A stretch of DNA of 64,000 nt from Haliclona indistincta. Taxonomy: Eukaryota; Porifera; Demospongiae; Haplosclerida; Chalinidae. The DNA is taken from contig OZ024791.1 in assembly GCA_964017065.1 (NCBI GenBank), forward strand, positions 9,031,322 to 9,095,321. Reading direction: 5' to 3'. Both the position numbers and the translations under genes were made by a program. Shown here piece by piece: positions 23,203 through 35,020 of this stretch. Positions within the stretch are counted from its first letter, which is position 1; every line of letters begins with the position of its first letter. The notes under the pieces are model-generated. The model was given only the letters and a program-made list of their open reading frames with translations. It searched no databases and had not been told where the DNA came from.

Positions 23203-23540
23203 GTATTAGTTATTGCCCTCACACGAGGGCAATAACAGACTTTAGTGACTGCGGGAAAGTCGGTTGCCCGAGTTGCGGTCGAGGGCGCAGCCCGAGACTT
23301 TACGAGGGCAGCCGACTTTCCCGAGGTCATTAATGTCGGTTATTGCCCGAGTTGTGTAGGGCAATAAATGATTTATTGCATAGTTCATCACTGTGAGCGC
23401 AATAACATCGTGAATTTTTCAAACTCGCAAAGACGCAACGGGCTGTTGCTATAGAAGACGCTACGCGCAGTCAATAACCTGCATTAATGCCCTCGAATAG
23501 AGCAATCTGATTGGTCAAAGATGACGTACTATGTAATAAC
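23203..23540 (+). mobile_element. HTE-1 copy 2, full length (338 bp)
   Basis: Hairpin 23209-23365 with intact apex GAGGGCGCAGCCCGAG. Inner TIR GATTTATTGCATAGTTCATC at 23369-23388. Far TIR GATGACGTACTATGTAATAA ending at 23540. The best copy for defining the family architecture together with copy 9. Confidence 0.93.
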
Positions 23541-23566
23541 ATCTGATAACCAACGATAACCAATGC

Positions 23567-24273
23567 TGTAGATAATTCTTATGCTGTAGATATCAGCTCT
23601 CCTACGCATGCATGAATACAGTGCATACGAGCCCCACCCACACTTGTTTGCGGCGGTTATAATTATCTGGCAAGGCAGAATGGTGATTTTGCAATTGCTA
23701 GCTTACCGTTCTTCGAAGACTCCAGACAAATATGTGTTCTCCATGATCTATACGGCGTGGCGATACTCAAGCTTGTTCTTGGTCACGTGCGCTAACCACA
23801 GCTTGGTCACGTGCGTATTGACAATCACTATAATTATTAATTGCGTCTAACACTTAACTGACAATGGATCACGATCGAGAAGTCGCGGAATTTATATCGC
23901 CGTTTCGCTAAAAACTAAGTTCAAAAGGCACATGCCAGGAGAATTTCACGACTGTTCGTGGGTGTTTTGGTCTCGGCACTGCTCACGTAAAGGTGCTAGG
24001 CGAGTGGAAGAAAGAAAGAAAGAAAAAAGAAAACGAAGTTGACGAAACTCGATTTTCACCGTTTCCAGGTTCGTCACTTTAGTAACAATCTCGAGCAATC
24101 TCCTTGCTACTGTAAGATGGGGCAACGACAGATAGCAGATTTAAGTGTCTTTAGACGTATAAAATTCATCACCAGGCGAAATATCAGCGTTTGAACGCTA
24201 ATACATTGTATGTAGCCGCCATCTTGTTTTCTCGTTCAACCCTACATAGGGAGACACTACCGTGTCTCCCTAA
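23567..24273 (+). mobile_element. HLE copy D, 5' truncated
   Basis: It begins mid-body (GATAATTCTTATGCTGTAG) and lacks the foldback. The 3' hairpin GGGAGACACTACCGTGTCTCCC and final TAA are intact. It is almost identical to copy G over its whole length, because both lie in a segmental duplication whose left boundary cuts D. It abuts HTE-1 copy 3. Confidence 0.85.
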
Positions 24274-24582
24274 TACATAGTACGTCATCTTTCACCAATC
24301 GGATTGCTCTATTGACCGCGCGTAGCGTCTTCTATAGCAACAAACCGTCGCGTCTTTGCGAGTTTGAAAAATTCGCGATGTTATTGCGATCACAGTGAAG
24401 AACAATGTAATAAATCATTTATTGCCCTACACAACTTGGGCATTAACCGACATTAATGACCTCGGGAAAGTCGGTTGCCCTCGAACAGTCTCGGGCGGCG
24501 CCCTCGACTGTACTCTGCCAACCGACTTTCCCACGGAACTTAATGTCGGTTATTGCCCTCGCGTGAGGGCAATAACTAATAC
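24274..24582 (-). mobile_element. HTE-1 copy 3
   Basis: Reverse orientation. It starts TACATAGTACGTCATC directly after HLE copy D and ends with hairpin and CTAATAC|ATAACC. It lacks the phrase GAGGGCATTAATGTAGGTT that other copies carry near 25020. Apex reads GGGCGCCGCCC on the element strand, a variant loop. Confidence 0.85.
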
Positions 24583-24974
24583 ATAACCAACGATAACCAC
24601 TGACAATCAACAATAACCACTGATAACCAACGATAACCGCTGATAACCAAGAATAACAACTGATAGCCAACTATAACCATTGGTAACCAAGAATAACCAC
24701 TGATAACCAACAATAACCACTGATAACCAACAATAACCACTGATAACCAATGATAACCACTGATAACCAACAACAACCACTGATAACCAACAATAACCAC
24801 TGAAAACCAAGAATAACCACTTATTACCAACGATAACCACTGATAACGAACGATAACCACTGATAACCAACAATAACCACTGACAACCACAAGAACCACT
24901 GATAACCAACAATAACCACTGATAACCAACGATAACCACTGATAACCAAGAATATCAAAGAATAACCAATAATT
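24583..24974. repeat. Minisatellite segment, about 0.4 kb
   Basis: ATAACCANNN array, mostly the regular 20-bp CTG/ACA alternation. Its first about 380 bp match 37763-38100 as part of the larger duplication. Confidence 0.95.
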
Positions 24975-25312
24975 TATTATTACATAGTACGTCATCTTTC
25001 ACCAATCAAATTGCTCTATTCGAGGGCATTAATGTAGGTTATTGACCGCGCGTAGCGTCTTCTATAGCAACAGACCGTTGCGTCTTTGCGAGTTTGAAAA
25101 ATTCGCGATGTTATTGCGCTCACAGAGATGAACTATGTAATAAATCATTTATTGCCCTACACAACTCGGGCATTAACCGACATTAATGACCTCGGTAAGT
25201 CGGTTGCCCTCGTACAGTCTCGGGCTGCGCCCTCGACCGTAACTCGGGCGACCGACTTTCTCGCGGTCATTAATGTCGGTTAATGCCCTCTCGTGAGGGC
25301 AATAACTAATAC
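24975..25312 (-). mobile_element. HTE-1 copy 4, full length
   Basis: Reverse copy with both TIRs, the body and hairpin. The apex on the element strand reads GAGGGCGCAGCCCGA. It is absent from the corresponding place in the other copy of the segmental duplication (38100), so it was gained here after duplication or lost there. Confidence 0.9.
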
Positions 25313-25330
25313 ATAACCAAGAATAACCAA

Positions 25331-25472
25331 CATTAAACTATGACATGAATAATTCTCTTTGATGTAATGAGGTGTCCAAATTCCCGTATACACCTGCAGC
25401 AAAGGCATACAATGCACCACTTATTATACCATTAGCCATAAAATGCACCATATAATGCCATACAATGCACCA
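25331..25472 (-). mobile_element. HTE-3 copy 2, left part (split by HLE copy E)
   Basis: Left TIR TTAAACTATGACATGAAT and the first part of the body. The element continues at 26718 after HLE copy E. Confidence 0.85.
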
Positions 25473-26717
25473 CAAGAAAATTAAAAAGATTTCTATCGAA
25501 ATCAATAGGATGTAGGGTTGTGAAATCTACCACTGGTCCACAATGTAAACTAACAAGGAACAAGCATGGAATAGTAACACGATTGACTTGCTAACAGACC
25601 ATAGATCCCTACATCAGTGGCTGCTGTGGTTGGCTATAGCTAACACAGCTATAGTTACTGTTGACTGACACCAGATGTGCATTCAGCTTGTGACAAAATA
25701 TTGATCTTATGTACAGCCACTGATGTAGGGATCTATGGTCTGTTAGCAAGTCAATCGTGTTACTATTCCATGCTTGTTCCTTGTTAGTTTACATTGTGGA
25801 CCAGTGGTAGATTTCACAACCCTACATCCTATTGATTTCGATAGAAATCTTTTTAATTTTCTTGTTTGTGTCCTTTTTTCTTTTTCAGTAATGTGCAGTT
25901 CAATATCATGCACGTACTGAGCTGTCTTTATTTCCACCATTGGTTTAGTTTTCCTGTTGCTGATGGCTTCTCTTTAATATTAAAAATGTTTAACTTGTAG
26001 CTAAGTTATGCTGTACATATCAGCTCGCCTACGCATGCATGCATGCATGCAGTGGATACGAGCCCCGCCCATACTTGTTTGTGGACCTGTACGACTGTTG
26101 TAATTATCTGGCAAGTGCAGAATGGTGATCCTATACGAGCTTACCGTTCTTCGAAGACTCCAGACAAATATTATTGTTCTCCGTGAACCATACGGCGCGG
26201 CGATACTAAAGCTAGTGCTTAGTCACGTGCGCTAGGTCACGTGCGTATTGCGCAATCACAATAATGGCGTCTAACACTTAGCTGACAATGGATCACGATC
26301 GAGAAATCGCGGAATTTATATTGCCGTTACGCTAAAAACAAAGTTCAAAAGGCACCTGCCAGGAGAATTTCACGACTGTTCGTGGGTGTTTTGGTCTCGG
26401 CACTGCTCGCGTAAAGGCGCTAGGCGCGCTGAAGAAAGAAGAAAGAAGAAAGAAGAAAGAAGAAAGAAAGAAGAAGACGAAGATGACGAAACTCGATTTT
26501 CACCGTTTCCAGGTTCGTCACTTTAGCATCAATTTCGAGCGATCTCCTTGCTATTGTAAGATGGGGCAACGCCAGAGAGCAGATCTAAGTGTCTTTGGAC
26601 GTATAAAATTCATCACCAGGCGAAATATCAGCGTTTGAACGCTAATACATTGTATGTAGCCGCCATCTTGTTTTCTCGTTCAACCCTACATAGGGAGACA
26701 CTACCGTGTCTCCCTAA
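25473..26717 (+). mobile_element. HLE copy E, full length (1245 bp)
   Basis: CAAGAAAATTAAAAAG start, foldback arms at about 25480-25622 and 25720-25862, body with a GAAAGAA tract (26430-26475), and terminal hairpin GGGAGACACTACCGTGTCTCCC plus TAA. HTE-3 copy 3 gives the empty site AATGCACCA|TACAAGCC: insertion between A and T with no duplication. This is the second locus where that can be read directly. Confidence 0.85.
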
Positions 26718-26932
26718 TACAAGCCATACAATGCACATAGTTTAAATAGGTTAAACACCTCGTTGCCATACAATGCACCATACAAGCCATACAATGCACC
26801 ATACAATGCACATAGTTTAAATAGGTTAAACACCTCGTTGTCGGTGTATATGTGAATTTGCACACCTCGGGCTTCGCCCTCGGTGTCCAAATTCCCATAT
26901 ACACCTCCACCTCGGCGTTTAACCTACATATA
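26718..26932 (-). mobile_element. HTE-3 copy 2, right part with hairpin
   Basis: Resumes at TACAAGCC, continues through CCATACAATGCA repeats, the inner TIR and the hairpin with apex CTCGGGCTTCGCCCTCG. Ends TTAACCTACAT|ATAA. Confidence 0.85.
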
Positions 26933-29900
26933 AACACTGATAACAAACAATAACCACTGAAAACCAACAATAACCACTGATAACCAACGATAACCAATAA
27001 TAACAAACAATAACCAAGAATGACCAATAATAACCACAGCTAACCAGGAATAACCTCTGATAACCAACCATAACTGCTCATAACCAACGATAACCACTGT
27101 TCACTAACAAGAACCACTGATAACCAGGAATAACCAACGATAACCACTGATACCCAACAATAACCAAGAATACCACTGATAACCAACAATAACGCCCTTG
27201 AAAATAAGGCTTCCTATGGTACCACCAAGTATTACCAACAATAACCACTGATAACCAACAATAACCACTGATAACCAACAATAACCACTGATAACCAAGA
27301 GTAACCACTGATAACCAACAATAACCACTGATAACAAACAATAACCACTGATAACTATGAATAACCAACGATAACCACTGATAACCAACAATAACCAGGA
27401 ATAACCAACAATAACCACTGACTACCAAGAATAACAACTGATAACCAACAATAACCACTGATAACCACTGATAACCAACAACAACCACTGATAACCAAGA
27501 ATAATCACTGATAACCAGCGATAACCACTGATAACGAACGATAACCACGGACAACTAACCACAACCACTGATAACCAAAAATAACCACTGATAAACAACG
27601 ATAACCACTGATAACCAACGATAACAGAGAATAACCAACAATAACCAACAATAACCAACAATAAACACTGATAACATACAATAACCACTGATAACCAACA
27701 ATAACCACTGATAACCAACAATAACATCTGATGACCAACGATAACCACTGATAACCAACAATAACAACAGATAACCGAGAATAACCTACGATAACCACTG
27801 AAACCCAACAATAACCGAGAATACCACTGATAACCAACAATAACCAGTGATAACCAACGATAACCACTGTAACCAACGATAACCAAGAATAGTCAACAAT
27901 AACCTCTGATAACCAAGAATTACCACTGATAACCAACAATAACCACTGATAACCAACGATAACCACTGACAACCAACAATAACGACTGATCACCAACAAT
28001 AACCACTGATAAACAACGATAACAATGAATAACCAACAATAACCAAGAACAACCGACAATAAACACTGATAACCAACAATAACCACTGATAACAAACAAT
28101 AAACACTGATAACCAACGATAACCACTGGTAACCAATGATACCACTGATAACCACCAACAACCACTGATAACCCACAATAAGCACTGATAACCAAGAATA
28201 ACTACTGATAAGCAAGAATAACCACTGATAACCAACGACAACCAATGATAACGAACGATAACAACAGATAACCAACATCAACCACTGATAACCAAAAATA
28301 ACCACTGATAACCAACGATAACCACAGATAACCAACGATAACAAAGAATAACCAACGATAACCAAGAATAACCAACAATAAACACTGATATCCAACAATA
28401 ACCACTGATAACCAACAATAACCACTGATAACCAACGATAACCAAGTATAACCAACAATAACCAAGAATAACCAACAATAAAAACTGATAACCAAGAATA
28501 ACCACTGATAACAAACAATAACCTAGAATAACCAACAATAACAAGTGATTAACAACGATAAGGAACGATAACCACTGTTAACCAACAATAACCAAGAATA
28601 ACAAACGATAACCACTGATAACCGACGATAACCAAGAATAACCAACATTAACCACTGATAACTAACAATAACAACTGATAACCAACGATAACCAATTACA
28701 ACCAACAATAACCAAGAATAACCAACTTTAACCACTGATTACCAACAATAACAACTGATGACCAACAATAACCAAGAATAACCAAACTTAACCACTGATA
28801 ACCAACAATAACAACTGATAACCAACAATAACCACTGATAACCAACAATAACCAAGAATAACCACTGATAACCAACGAGAACCACTGATAACCAATGATA
28901 ACCAAGAATAACTAACAATAAGCACTGATAACCAACAATAACCAATGATAACCAACGAGAACAAATGATAACCAACAATAACAACTGATTACCAACGATA
29001 ACCAATGATAACCAACAATAACCAACAATAACAACCGATAACCACTGATAACCAACAATTACCACTGATAACCAACCATAACCACTGATAACCACCGATA
29101 ACCAAGAATAACCACTGATAACCTAGAATAACCGCTGATAACCAACGATAACCACTGATAACAAACAATAACCACTGATAACCAACAATAACAAGTGATT
29201 ACCAACGATAAGCAACGATAACCACTGTTAACCAAGATTAACCAAGAATAACCAACGATAACCGCTGATAACCAACGATAACCAAGAATAACCAAGAATA
29301 ACCTAGAATAACCACTGATAACCAACGATAACCACTGATTACAAACAATAACTACTGATAACCAACAATAACAAGTGATTACCAACGATAAGAAACGATA
29401 ACCACTGTTAACCAAGATTAACCAAGAATAACCAACGATAACCACTGATAACCAACGATAACCAAGAATAACCAAGTATAACCAACAATAACCACTGGTA
29501 ACCAACAATAACAACTGATAACCAACGATAACCAATGATAACCAACAATAACCAAGAATAACCAACTTTAACCACTGATAACCAGTAATAACAGCTGATA
29601 ACCTACGATAACCACTGATAACCAACGATAACCGCTGATAACCAACAATAACCACTGATGACCAACAATAACCAAGAATAACCTACTTTAACCACTGATA
29701 ACCAACATTAACCAATGATAACCAACAATAACAACTGATAACCGCCGATTACCAAGAATAACCACTGATAACCTAGAATAACCACTGATAACCAACGATA
29801 ACCACTGATAACCAACATATAACCTCTGATAACCAACAATAACCACTGATAACCAACGATAACCAAGATTAACAAACTAAAACCACTGATAACCAGCAAT

Positions 29901-30032
29901 AACAACTGATAACCAACGATAAGCAACGATAACCACTGTTAACCAACAATAACCAAGAATAACCAACATTAACCAGTGATAACCAACGATAACCAAGAAT
30001 AACCAACAATTACCTCTGATAACCAACAATAT
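26933..30032. repeat. Minisatellite segment, 3.1 kb with higher-order structure
   Basis: The longest uninterrupted stretch of ATAACCANNN. A 180-bp higher-order unit (18 decamers) is visible from the phrase ACAAGTGATTACCAACGATA at 29191 and 29371. One non-repeat tag of about 40 bp (GCCCTTGAAAATAAGGCTTC..., 27192-27235) is embedded and recurs at 38769. The first about 1.5 kb aligns with 38509-40490. Confidence 0.95.
27192..27235. other. Unique tag inside the array, copy 1
   Basis: About 44 bp that do not fit the decamer (GCCCTTGAAAATAAGGCTTC then CTATGGTACCACCAAG). The identical tag at 38769-38812 makes it a reliable marker of the segmental duplication. Origin unknown. Confidence 0.85.
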
Positions 30033-30370
30033 GTATTAGTTATTGCCCTCACACGAGGGCAATAACCGACATTAATGACCGCGGGCAAGTCGGTTGCCCG
30101 AGTTACGGTCGAGGGCGCAGCCCGTGACTGTACGAGGGCAGCCGACTTTCCCGAGGTCATTAATTACGGTTATTGCCCGAGTTGTGTAGGGCAATTAATG
30201 ATTTATTACATTGTTCATCACTGTGAGCGCAATAACATCGCGAACTTTTCAAACTCGCAAAGACGCAACGGTCTGTTGCTATAGAAGACGCTACGGATGG
30301 TCAATATCCTACATTAATGCCTTCGAATAGAGCAATCTGATTGGTATAAGATGACGTACTATGTAATAAC
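30033..30370 (+). mobile_element. HTE-1 copy 5, full length
   Basis: Forward copy with apex GAGGGCGCAGCCCGTG. Both TIRs are present (GATTTATTACATTGTTCATC and GATGACGTACTATGTAATAA). The 5' flank is CAATAT instead of CAATAA. Confidence 0.92.
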
Positions 30371-30929
30371 AACTGATAACCAACGATAACCAATGTTAAC
30401 CAAGAATAACCAAGAATAACCAACTTTAACCACTGATAACCCTCAATAACCATTGATAACCAACTATAACAACTGATAACCAACGATAACCACTGATAAC
30501 CAGCGATAACCGCTGATAACCAAAAATAACCACTGATAACCAACAATAACCAAGAATAACCAACTTTAATCACTGATAACCAACAATAACCTCTGATAAC
30601 CATCAATACCCACTGATAACCAACGATAACCACTGTTAACCAACGATAACCACTGATAACCAACTATAACCACTGATAACCAACGATAACCAAGAAAAAC
30701 CAACAATAACCACTGATCACCAACGATAACCACTGATAACCAACTATAACCACTGATAACCAAAGATAACCAAGAAAAACCAAGAATAACCACTGATCAC
30801 CAACAATAACCACTGATAACCAACGATAATCAAAAATAACCAACAATAACCACTGATAACCAACAAAAACCACTGATAACTAACGATAAAAACTGATAAC
30901 CAACAATAACCACTGATAACCAACAATAA
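30371..30929. repeat. Minisatellite segment, about 0.56 kb
   Basis: ATAACCANNN units with several AAGAAAAACCAACAATAACC variants that also flank the LINE-like insertion elsewhere. Confidence 0.95.
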
Positions 30930-31243
30930 GTATTGGTTATTGCCCTCACACGAGGGCAATAACCGACATTAATGACCGCGGGAAAGTCGGTTGCCCGAGA
31001 CTGTACGGGGGCAGCCGACTTTTCCGAGGTCATTAATGTCGGTTATTGACCTAGTTGTGTAGGGCAATAAATGATTTATTGCATTGTTCATCACTGTGAG
31101 CGCAAGAACATCGCGAACTTTTCAAACTCGCAAAGACGCAACGGTCTGTTGCTATAGAAGACGCTGCGGGTGGTCAATAACCTACATTAATGCCCTCAAA
31201 TAGAGCAATCTAATTGGTCAAAGATGACATACTATGTAATAAC
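30930..31243 (+). mobile_element. HTE-1 copy 6, apex-deleted
   Basis: Very close to copy 1, with the same loss of the apical loop (GCCCGAGACTGTACGGGGG) and the same CAAGAACATCGCG variant. A distinct subfamily or a co-duplicated pair. Confidence 0.88.
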
Positions 31244-31805
31244 AACTGATAACCAACGATAACCACTGATAACCAATGATAACCGCTGATAAATAACAAT
31301 AACCATTGATAACCAACGATAACCACTGTTAACCAACTATAACCACTGATAACCAACGATAACCAAGAATAACCAACAATAACCACTGATAACCAACAAT
31401 AACCGCTGATAACCAACGATAACAACTGATAACCAACAAAAACCATTGATAACCAACGATAACCACTAATAATCAACGATAACCACTGATAACCAACAAT
31501 AACCACTGATAACCAACGATAACCAAGAATAACAGTCAATAACCGCTGATAACCAACAATAACAACTGATAACCAACGATAACCAATGATAACCTAGAAT
31601 AACCAAGAATAACCAACTTTAACCACTGATAACCAACAATAACCATTGATAACCAACAATAACAACTGATAACCAACTATAACCACTGACAACCAACGAT
31701 AACCGCTGATAACCAAAAATGACCACTGATAACCAACAATAACCAAGAATAACCAACTTTAACCACTGATAACCAACAATAACCACTGATAACCAACAAT
31801 AACCA
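31244..31805. repeat. Minisatellite segment, about 0.56 kb
   Basis: ATAACCANNN array. The last about 210 bp recur almost unchanged after HTE-6 at 32605-32860, so HTE-6 is bracketed by duplicated array. Confidence 0.95.
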
Positions 31806-32601
31806 CATATTTACCATAGTGTGTGGGCGTCCCCATACAAGGCACAGGTGGTATATTTGTCATATTCCCCATCATGGTGCACACCTCAGTTAACCCATTG
31901 AAGAGTGAATTTCTCATATACCTCCATGGTGGTATATATCGCATAATCCACCATGGTGATTATGCGAAATATCCCACCATGGTGGTATATGAGAAATGCA
32001 CTCCTCAAGGGGTTAACCAAGAGGTGTGCCCTGGTCACGTGACCCGGTTGAGGTGGCACGACAGCATCCTCGGAAAGTTATTCGCCTTGCAACTAGCAGC
32101 ACCTAGTTGCAAGGCAAAGATGCGCAGAAGTGGCTGAGATTTATAGTGTACAATCATCCTGACACTAGTGGGTTTTAAATTGGAAAGCATGTGACAAACC
32201 CCGCCCAAGTCATGTTGAATATTGCAAGAGCAATTTGTAAAACTTGGCGATCGCTCTTTCGCTCTAGAAGCACAAAGCTGTCCAAGTCTTTGCCACACAC
32301 TCTACTCAGGTACGCGTACACACTTGGGGTCTCCTTTCGGCCCGTGGCTGACCGCTAAATCGAGATCCACGCGAACGCGAGCAAGAAGCGACACCCACAC
32401 ACTAAAGTATATAACATATGAACCATGGCTTGTCGGTGTGTATGCCGAATATACCACCCTCGGTCTCGGTCATCGGAAGTTTGCAGCCTCGATAAACCCC
32501 TCGCTTCGCTCGGGGTTTATCTCGGCTGCAAACTTCCTCTGACCTCGACCTCGGGTGGTATATTCGGCATACACACCTCCAAGCCATGGTTTATATATTA
32601 C
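31806..32601 (-). mobile_element. HTE-6, single copy (about 796 bp)
   Basis: Left TIR ATATTTACCATAGTGTGTGG (from 31807) is matched inward of the hairpin by the complement of CACCCACACACTAAAGTATA (about 32393-32412). The hairpin (about 32416-32597) is long and clean. Its apex on the element strand is GAGCGAAGCGAG. It ends ATATTAC|ATAACC. The body has a second palindrome (31881-32024) rich in CCATGGTGG and a short one at about 32082-32118. Confidence 0.88.
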
Positions 32602-32934
32602 ATAACCAACAATAACAACTGATAACCAACGATAACCAATGATAACCTAGAATAACCAAGAATAACCAACTTTAACCACTGATAACCAACAATAACCATT
32701 GATAACCAACAATAACAACTGATAACCAACTATAACCACTGATAACCAACGATAACCGCTGATAACCAAAAATGACCACTGATAACCAACAATAACCAAG
32801 AATAACCAACTTTAACCACTGATAACCAACAATAACCACTGATAACCAACAATAACCACTGATAACCAACGATAACCACTGATAACCAACTATAACCACT
32901 GATAACCAACGAAAACCAAGAAAAACCAACAATC
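32602..32934. repeat. Minisatellite segment, about 0.33 kb
   Basis: ATAACCANNN array ending GAAAAACCAACAAT at the LINE-like insertion. Confidence 0.95.
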
Positions 32935-33679
32935 ATATTCATGGACACTGACTGAGACAAGATGGCGAAGACTGCACTGAATACTCCCTTAAGCTATAGA
33001 GCGCCAGCTGCCGGGCCTACTGTTAAGAGAAAAAGTTCTCGCCTGGCCAAGAGGAAGGTCTCTTCTCGAATGTCCTCTTCATCTTCTTCAGTGCCCCTTG
33101 ATGTTACTGGTCGGTCTCAGCTGACCTCGCCGCGGGTCACAGAGTCACAACCGTCAGCTCAGCTCTCTGCGTCGCCAACTCTGAGTCCAGAGTCCCCTGT
33201 GTATGTGCGCTCCGAGCCTCCAAGCCCGCAATCCTCAGGGCGTCAAAGTCGACACTCACCGTCATGTTCCAAGTCACTACGGCCTTCTCGTCCACCTTTT
33301 CTTCTACCTACGCCTCCTAGTCCTAAACCTCTGTCATCTCAATGCTCAGTCCTTTCTCAATGCTCAGTCCTTTCTAAGTTCCCGTTCCTTCTTTCTCTCT
33401 TTCTTATTCTAGTCCTTCTACTATCCCCTCAGTAGTTCTTTCCTCTTGTTGCATGTGTGTGTGTATTTTCCTGCTAACTCTCCTGTGTTTCACTTCAGTC
33501 CTCTCTCTTCTTCCTGGTGACTTGGCTCGTACTATTATTACTATTATTACTACCACTTGCTGTTATGACCTTTGTATCAACCTACCTTTCATTCATGTTC
33601 TGTACATTTCATGTTTGTTCTTCATGGCCTTCCACCTTGACCTTTGTTACATGTTTATCACAGAACTTGATCATTATTA
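32935..33679 (+). mobile_element. LINE-like retroposon copy 1, 5' part
   Basis: Starts just after the array (GGACACTGACTGAGACAAG), carries a short Ser/Pro-rich frame, then a non-coding stretch, and is interrupted at 33680 by HLE copy F. The rest, including the A-rich tail, lies at 34931-35020. There is no reverse transcriptase, so it is a deleted or non-autonomous derivative. Confidence 0.6.
32962..33435 (+). CDS. Ser/Pro-rich ORF of the LINE-like element, copy 1 (157 aa)
   Basis: The ATG is in strong context (AAGATGGCG). The protein is basic at the N-terminus (KRKSSRLAKRKVSSR, about residues 22-36), has a poly-Ser stretch at 38-43, a long Ser/Pro-rich linker, and a hydrophobic tail (FPFLLSLFLILVLLL, about 140-154). 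No zinc knuckle, endonuclease or RT motif. Ser/Pro-rich basic leaders are common in ORF1 of LINEs, and internal deletion may have fused this to non-native 3' sequence. The duplicate at 42405 has about ten substitutions and stays open. Function unknown. Confidence 0.4.
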   Translation: MAKTALNTPLSYRAPAAGPTVKRKSSRLAKRKVSSRMSSSSSSVPLDVTGRSQLTSPRVTESQPSAQLSASPTLSPESPVYVRSEPPSPQSSGRQSRHSPSCSKSLRPSRPPFLLPTPPSPKPLSSQCSVLSQCSVLSKFPFLLSLFLILVLLLSPQ

Positions 33680-34930
33680 TTAGGGAGACACGGTAGTGTC
33701 TCCCTATGTAGGGTTGAACGAGAAAACAAGATGGCGGCTACATACAATGTATTAGCGTTCAAACGCTGATATTTCGTCTGGTGATGAATTTTATACGTTC
33801 AAAGACACTTAGATCTGCTCTCTGGCGTTGCCCCATCTTACAGTAGCAAGGAGATCGCTCGAAATTGTTGCTAAAGTGATGAACCTGGAAACGGTGAAAA
33901 TCGAGTTTCGTCATCTTCGTCTTCTTCTTCTTCTTCTTTCTTCTTTCTTCAGCGCGCCTAGCGCCTTTACGCGAGCAGTGCCGAGACCAAAACACCCACG
34001 AAAAGTCGTGAAACTCTCCTGGCAGGTGCCTTTTGAACTTTGTTTTTAGCGCAACGGCGATGTAAATTCCGCGATTTCTCGATTGTGATCCATTGTTAGC
34101 TAAGTGTTAGACGCCATTATTGTGATTGCGCAATACGCACGTGACCAAGCAGTGGTCAGCGCACGTGACCAAGCACTAGCTTTAGTATCGCCGCGCCGAC
34201 GCGCCGTATGGTTCACGGAGAACACATAAATTGTCTGGAGTCTTCGAAGAACGGTAAGCTCGTATAGGATCACCATTCTGCACTTGCCAGATAATTATAA
34301 CCGCCGTACAGGTCTACAAACAAGTGTGGGCGGGGCTCGTATGCACTGCATGCATTCATGCATGCGTGGGCGACCTGATATGTAAAGCATAACAATTATT
34401 TTTAGTTACAAGTTTAAAATAGTTAATAATAAAGAAAAGCCATCAACAACAGGAAAACTAAACCAATGGTGGAAACAAAGACGGCTCGGTACTTTCATGA
34501 TATTGAACTGCACATTACTGAAAAAGAAAAATGGACACAAACAAGAAAATTAAAAAGATTTCTATCGAAATCAATAGGATGTAGGGTTGTGAAATCTACC
34601 ACTGGTCCACAATGTAAACTAACAAGGAACAAGCATGGAATAGTAACACGATTGACTTGCTAACAGACCATAGATCCTACATCAGTGGCTGTACATAAGA
34701 TCAATATTTTGTCACAAGCTGAATGCACATCTGGTGTCAGTCAACAGTAACTATAGCTGTAGTAGCTATAGTCAACCACAGCAGCCACTGATGTAGGGAT
34801 CTATGGTCTGTTAGCAAGTCAATCGTGTTACTATTCCATGCTTGTTCCTTGTTAGTTTACATTGTGGACCAGTGGTAGATTTCACAACCCTACATCCTAT
34901 TGATTTCGATAGAAATCTTTTCAATTTTAT
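33680..34930 (-). mobile_element. HLE copy F, nested in the LINE-like copy 1
   Basis: Reverse orientation: TTAGGGAGACACGG start, body, foldback arms at about 34545-34690 and 34790-34925. The uninterrupted LINE-like copy 2 (ATCATTATTATTATTATTGG) shows the empty site is an ATT microsatellite. Insertion between A and T fits, but the microsatellite prevents exclusion of a short duplication. Confidence 0.85.
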
Positions 34931-35020
34931 TTTATTATTGGTTTGTACCCTAGGATTAGCATTGCTACTGGTACGACCTAGGTTGTATGCTAAATTGTCA
35001 TAAAAAAACCAAAAAAAAAA
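34931..35020 (+). mobile_element. LINE-like retroposon copy 1, 3' end and A-rich tail
   Basis: GTACCCTAGGATTAGCATTG, then TTGTCAT followed by an A-rich tail of about 20 bases, and the array resumes with CAATAACC. AACAAT occurs before the 5' end and after the tail, so a 4-6 bp target duplication is possible. Confidence 0.65.

Larger units (their letters stand above)
23573..28500. repeat. Segmental duplication, copy 1
   Basis: This block (HLE D, HTE-1 copy 3, array, HTE-3 copy 2, tagged array) is repeated at about 36752-40490. The offset is 13180 bp at the left and 11576 bp after HTE-3. The difference, about 1604 bp, equals HTE-1 copy 4 plus HLE copy E, which are present only here. The right limit is approximate because the arrays have since expanded and contracted. 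Confidence 0.85.

Noticed and set aside
27505..28518. Long minus-strand open frames (up to 337 codons) encoding hydrophobic VIVGYQWLSLVISGYCWLS-type repeats throughout 19-64 kb
   Set aside because: They are translations of the ATAACCANNN array. The plus strand is full of TAA and TGA while the complement has almost no stops, so long frames arise by composition. Frames shift with every single-base indel and show no conserved start or end.
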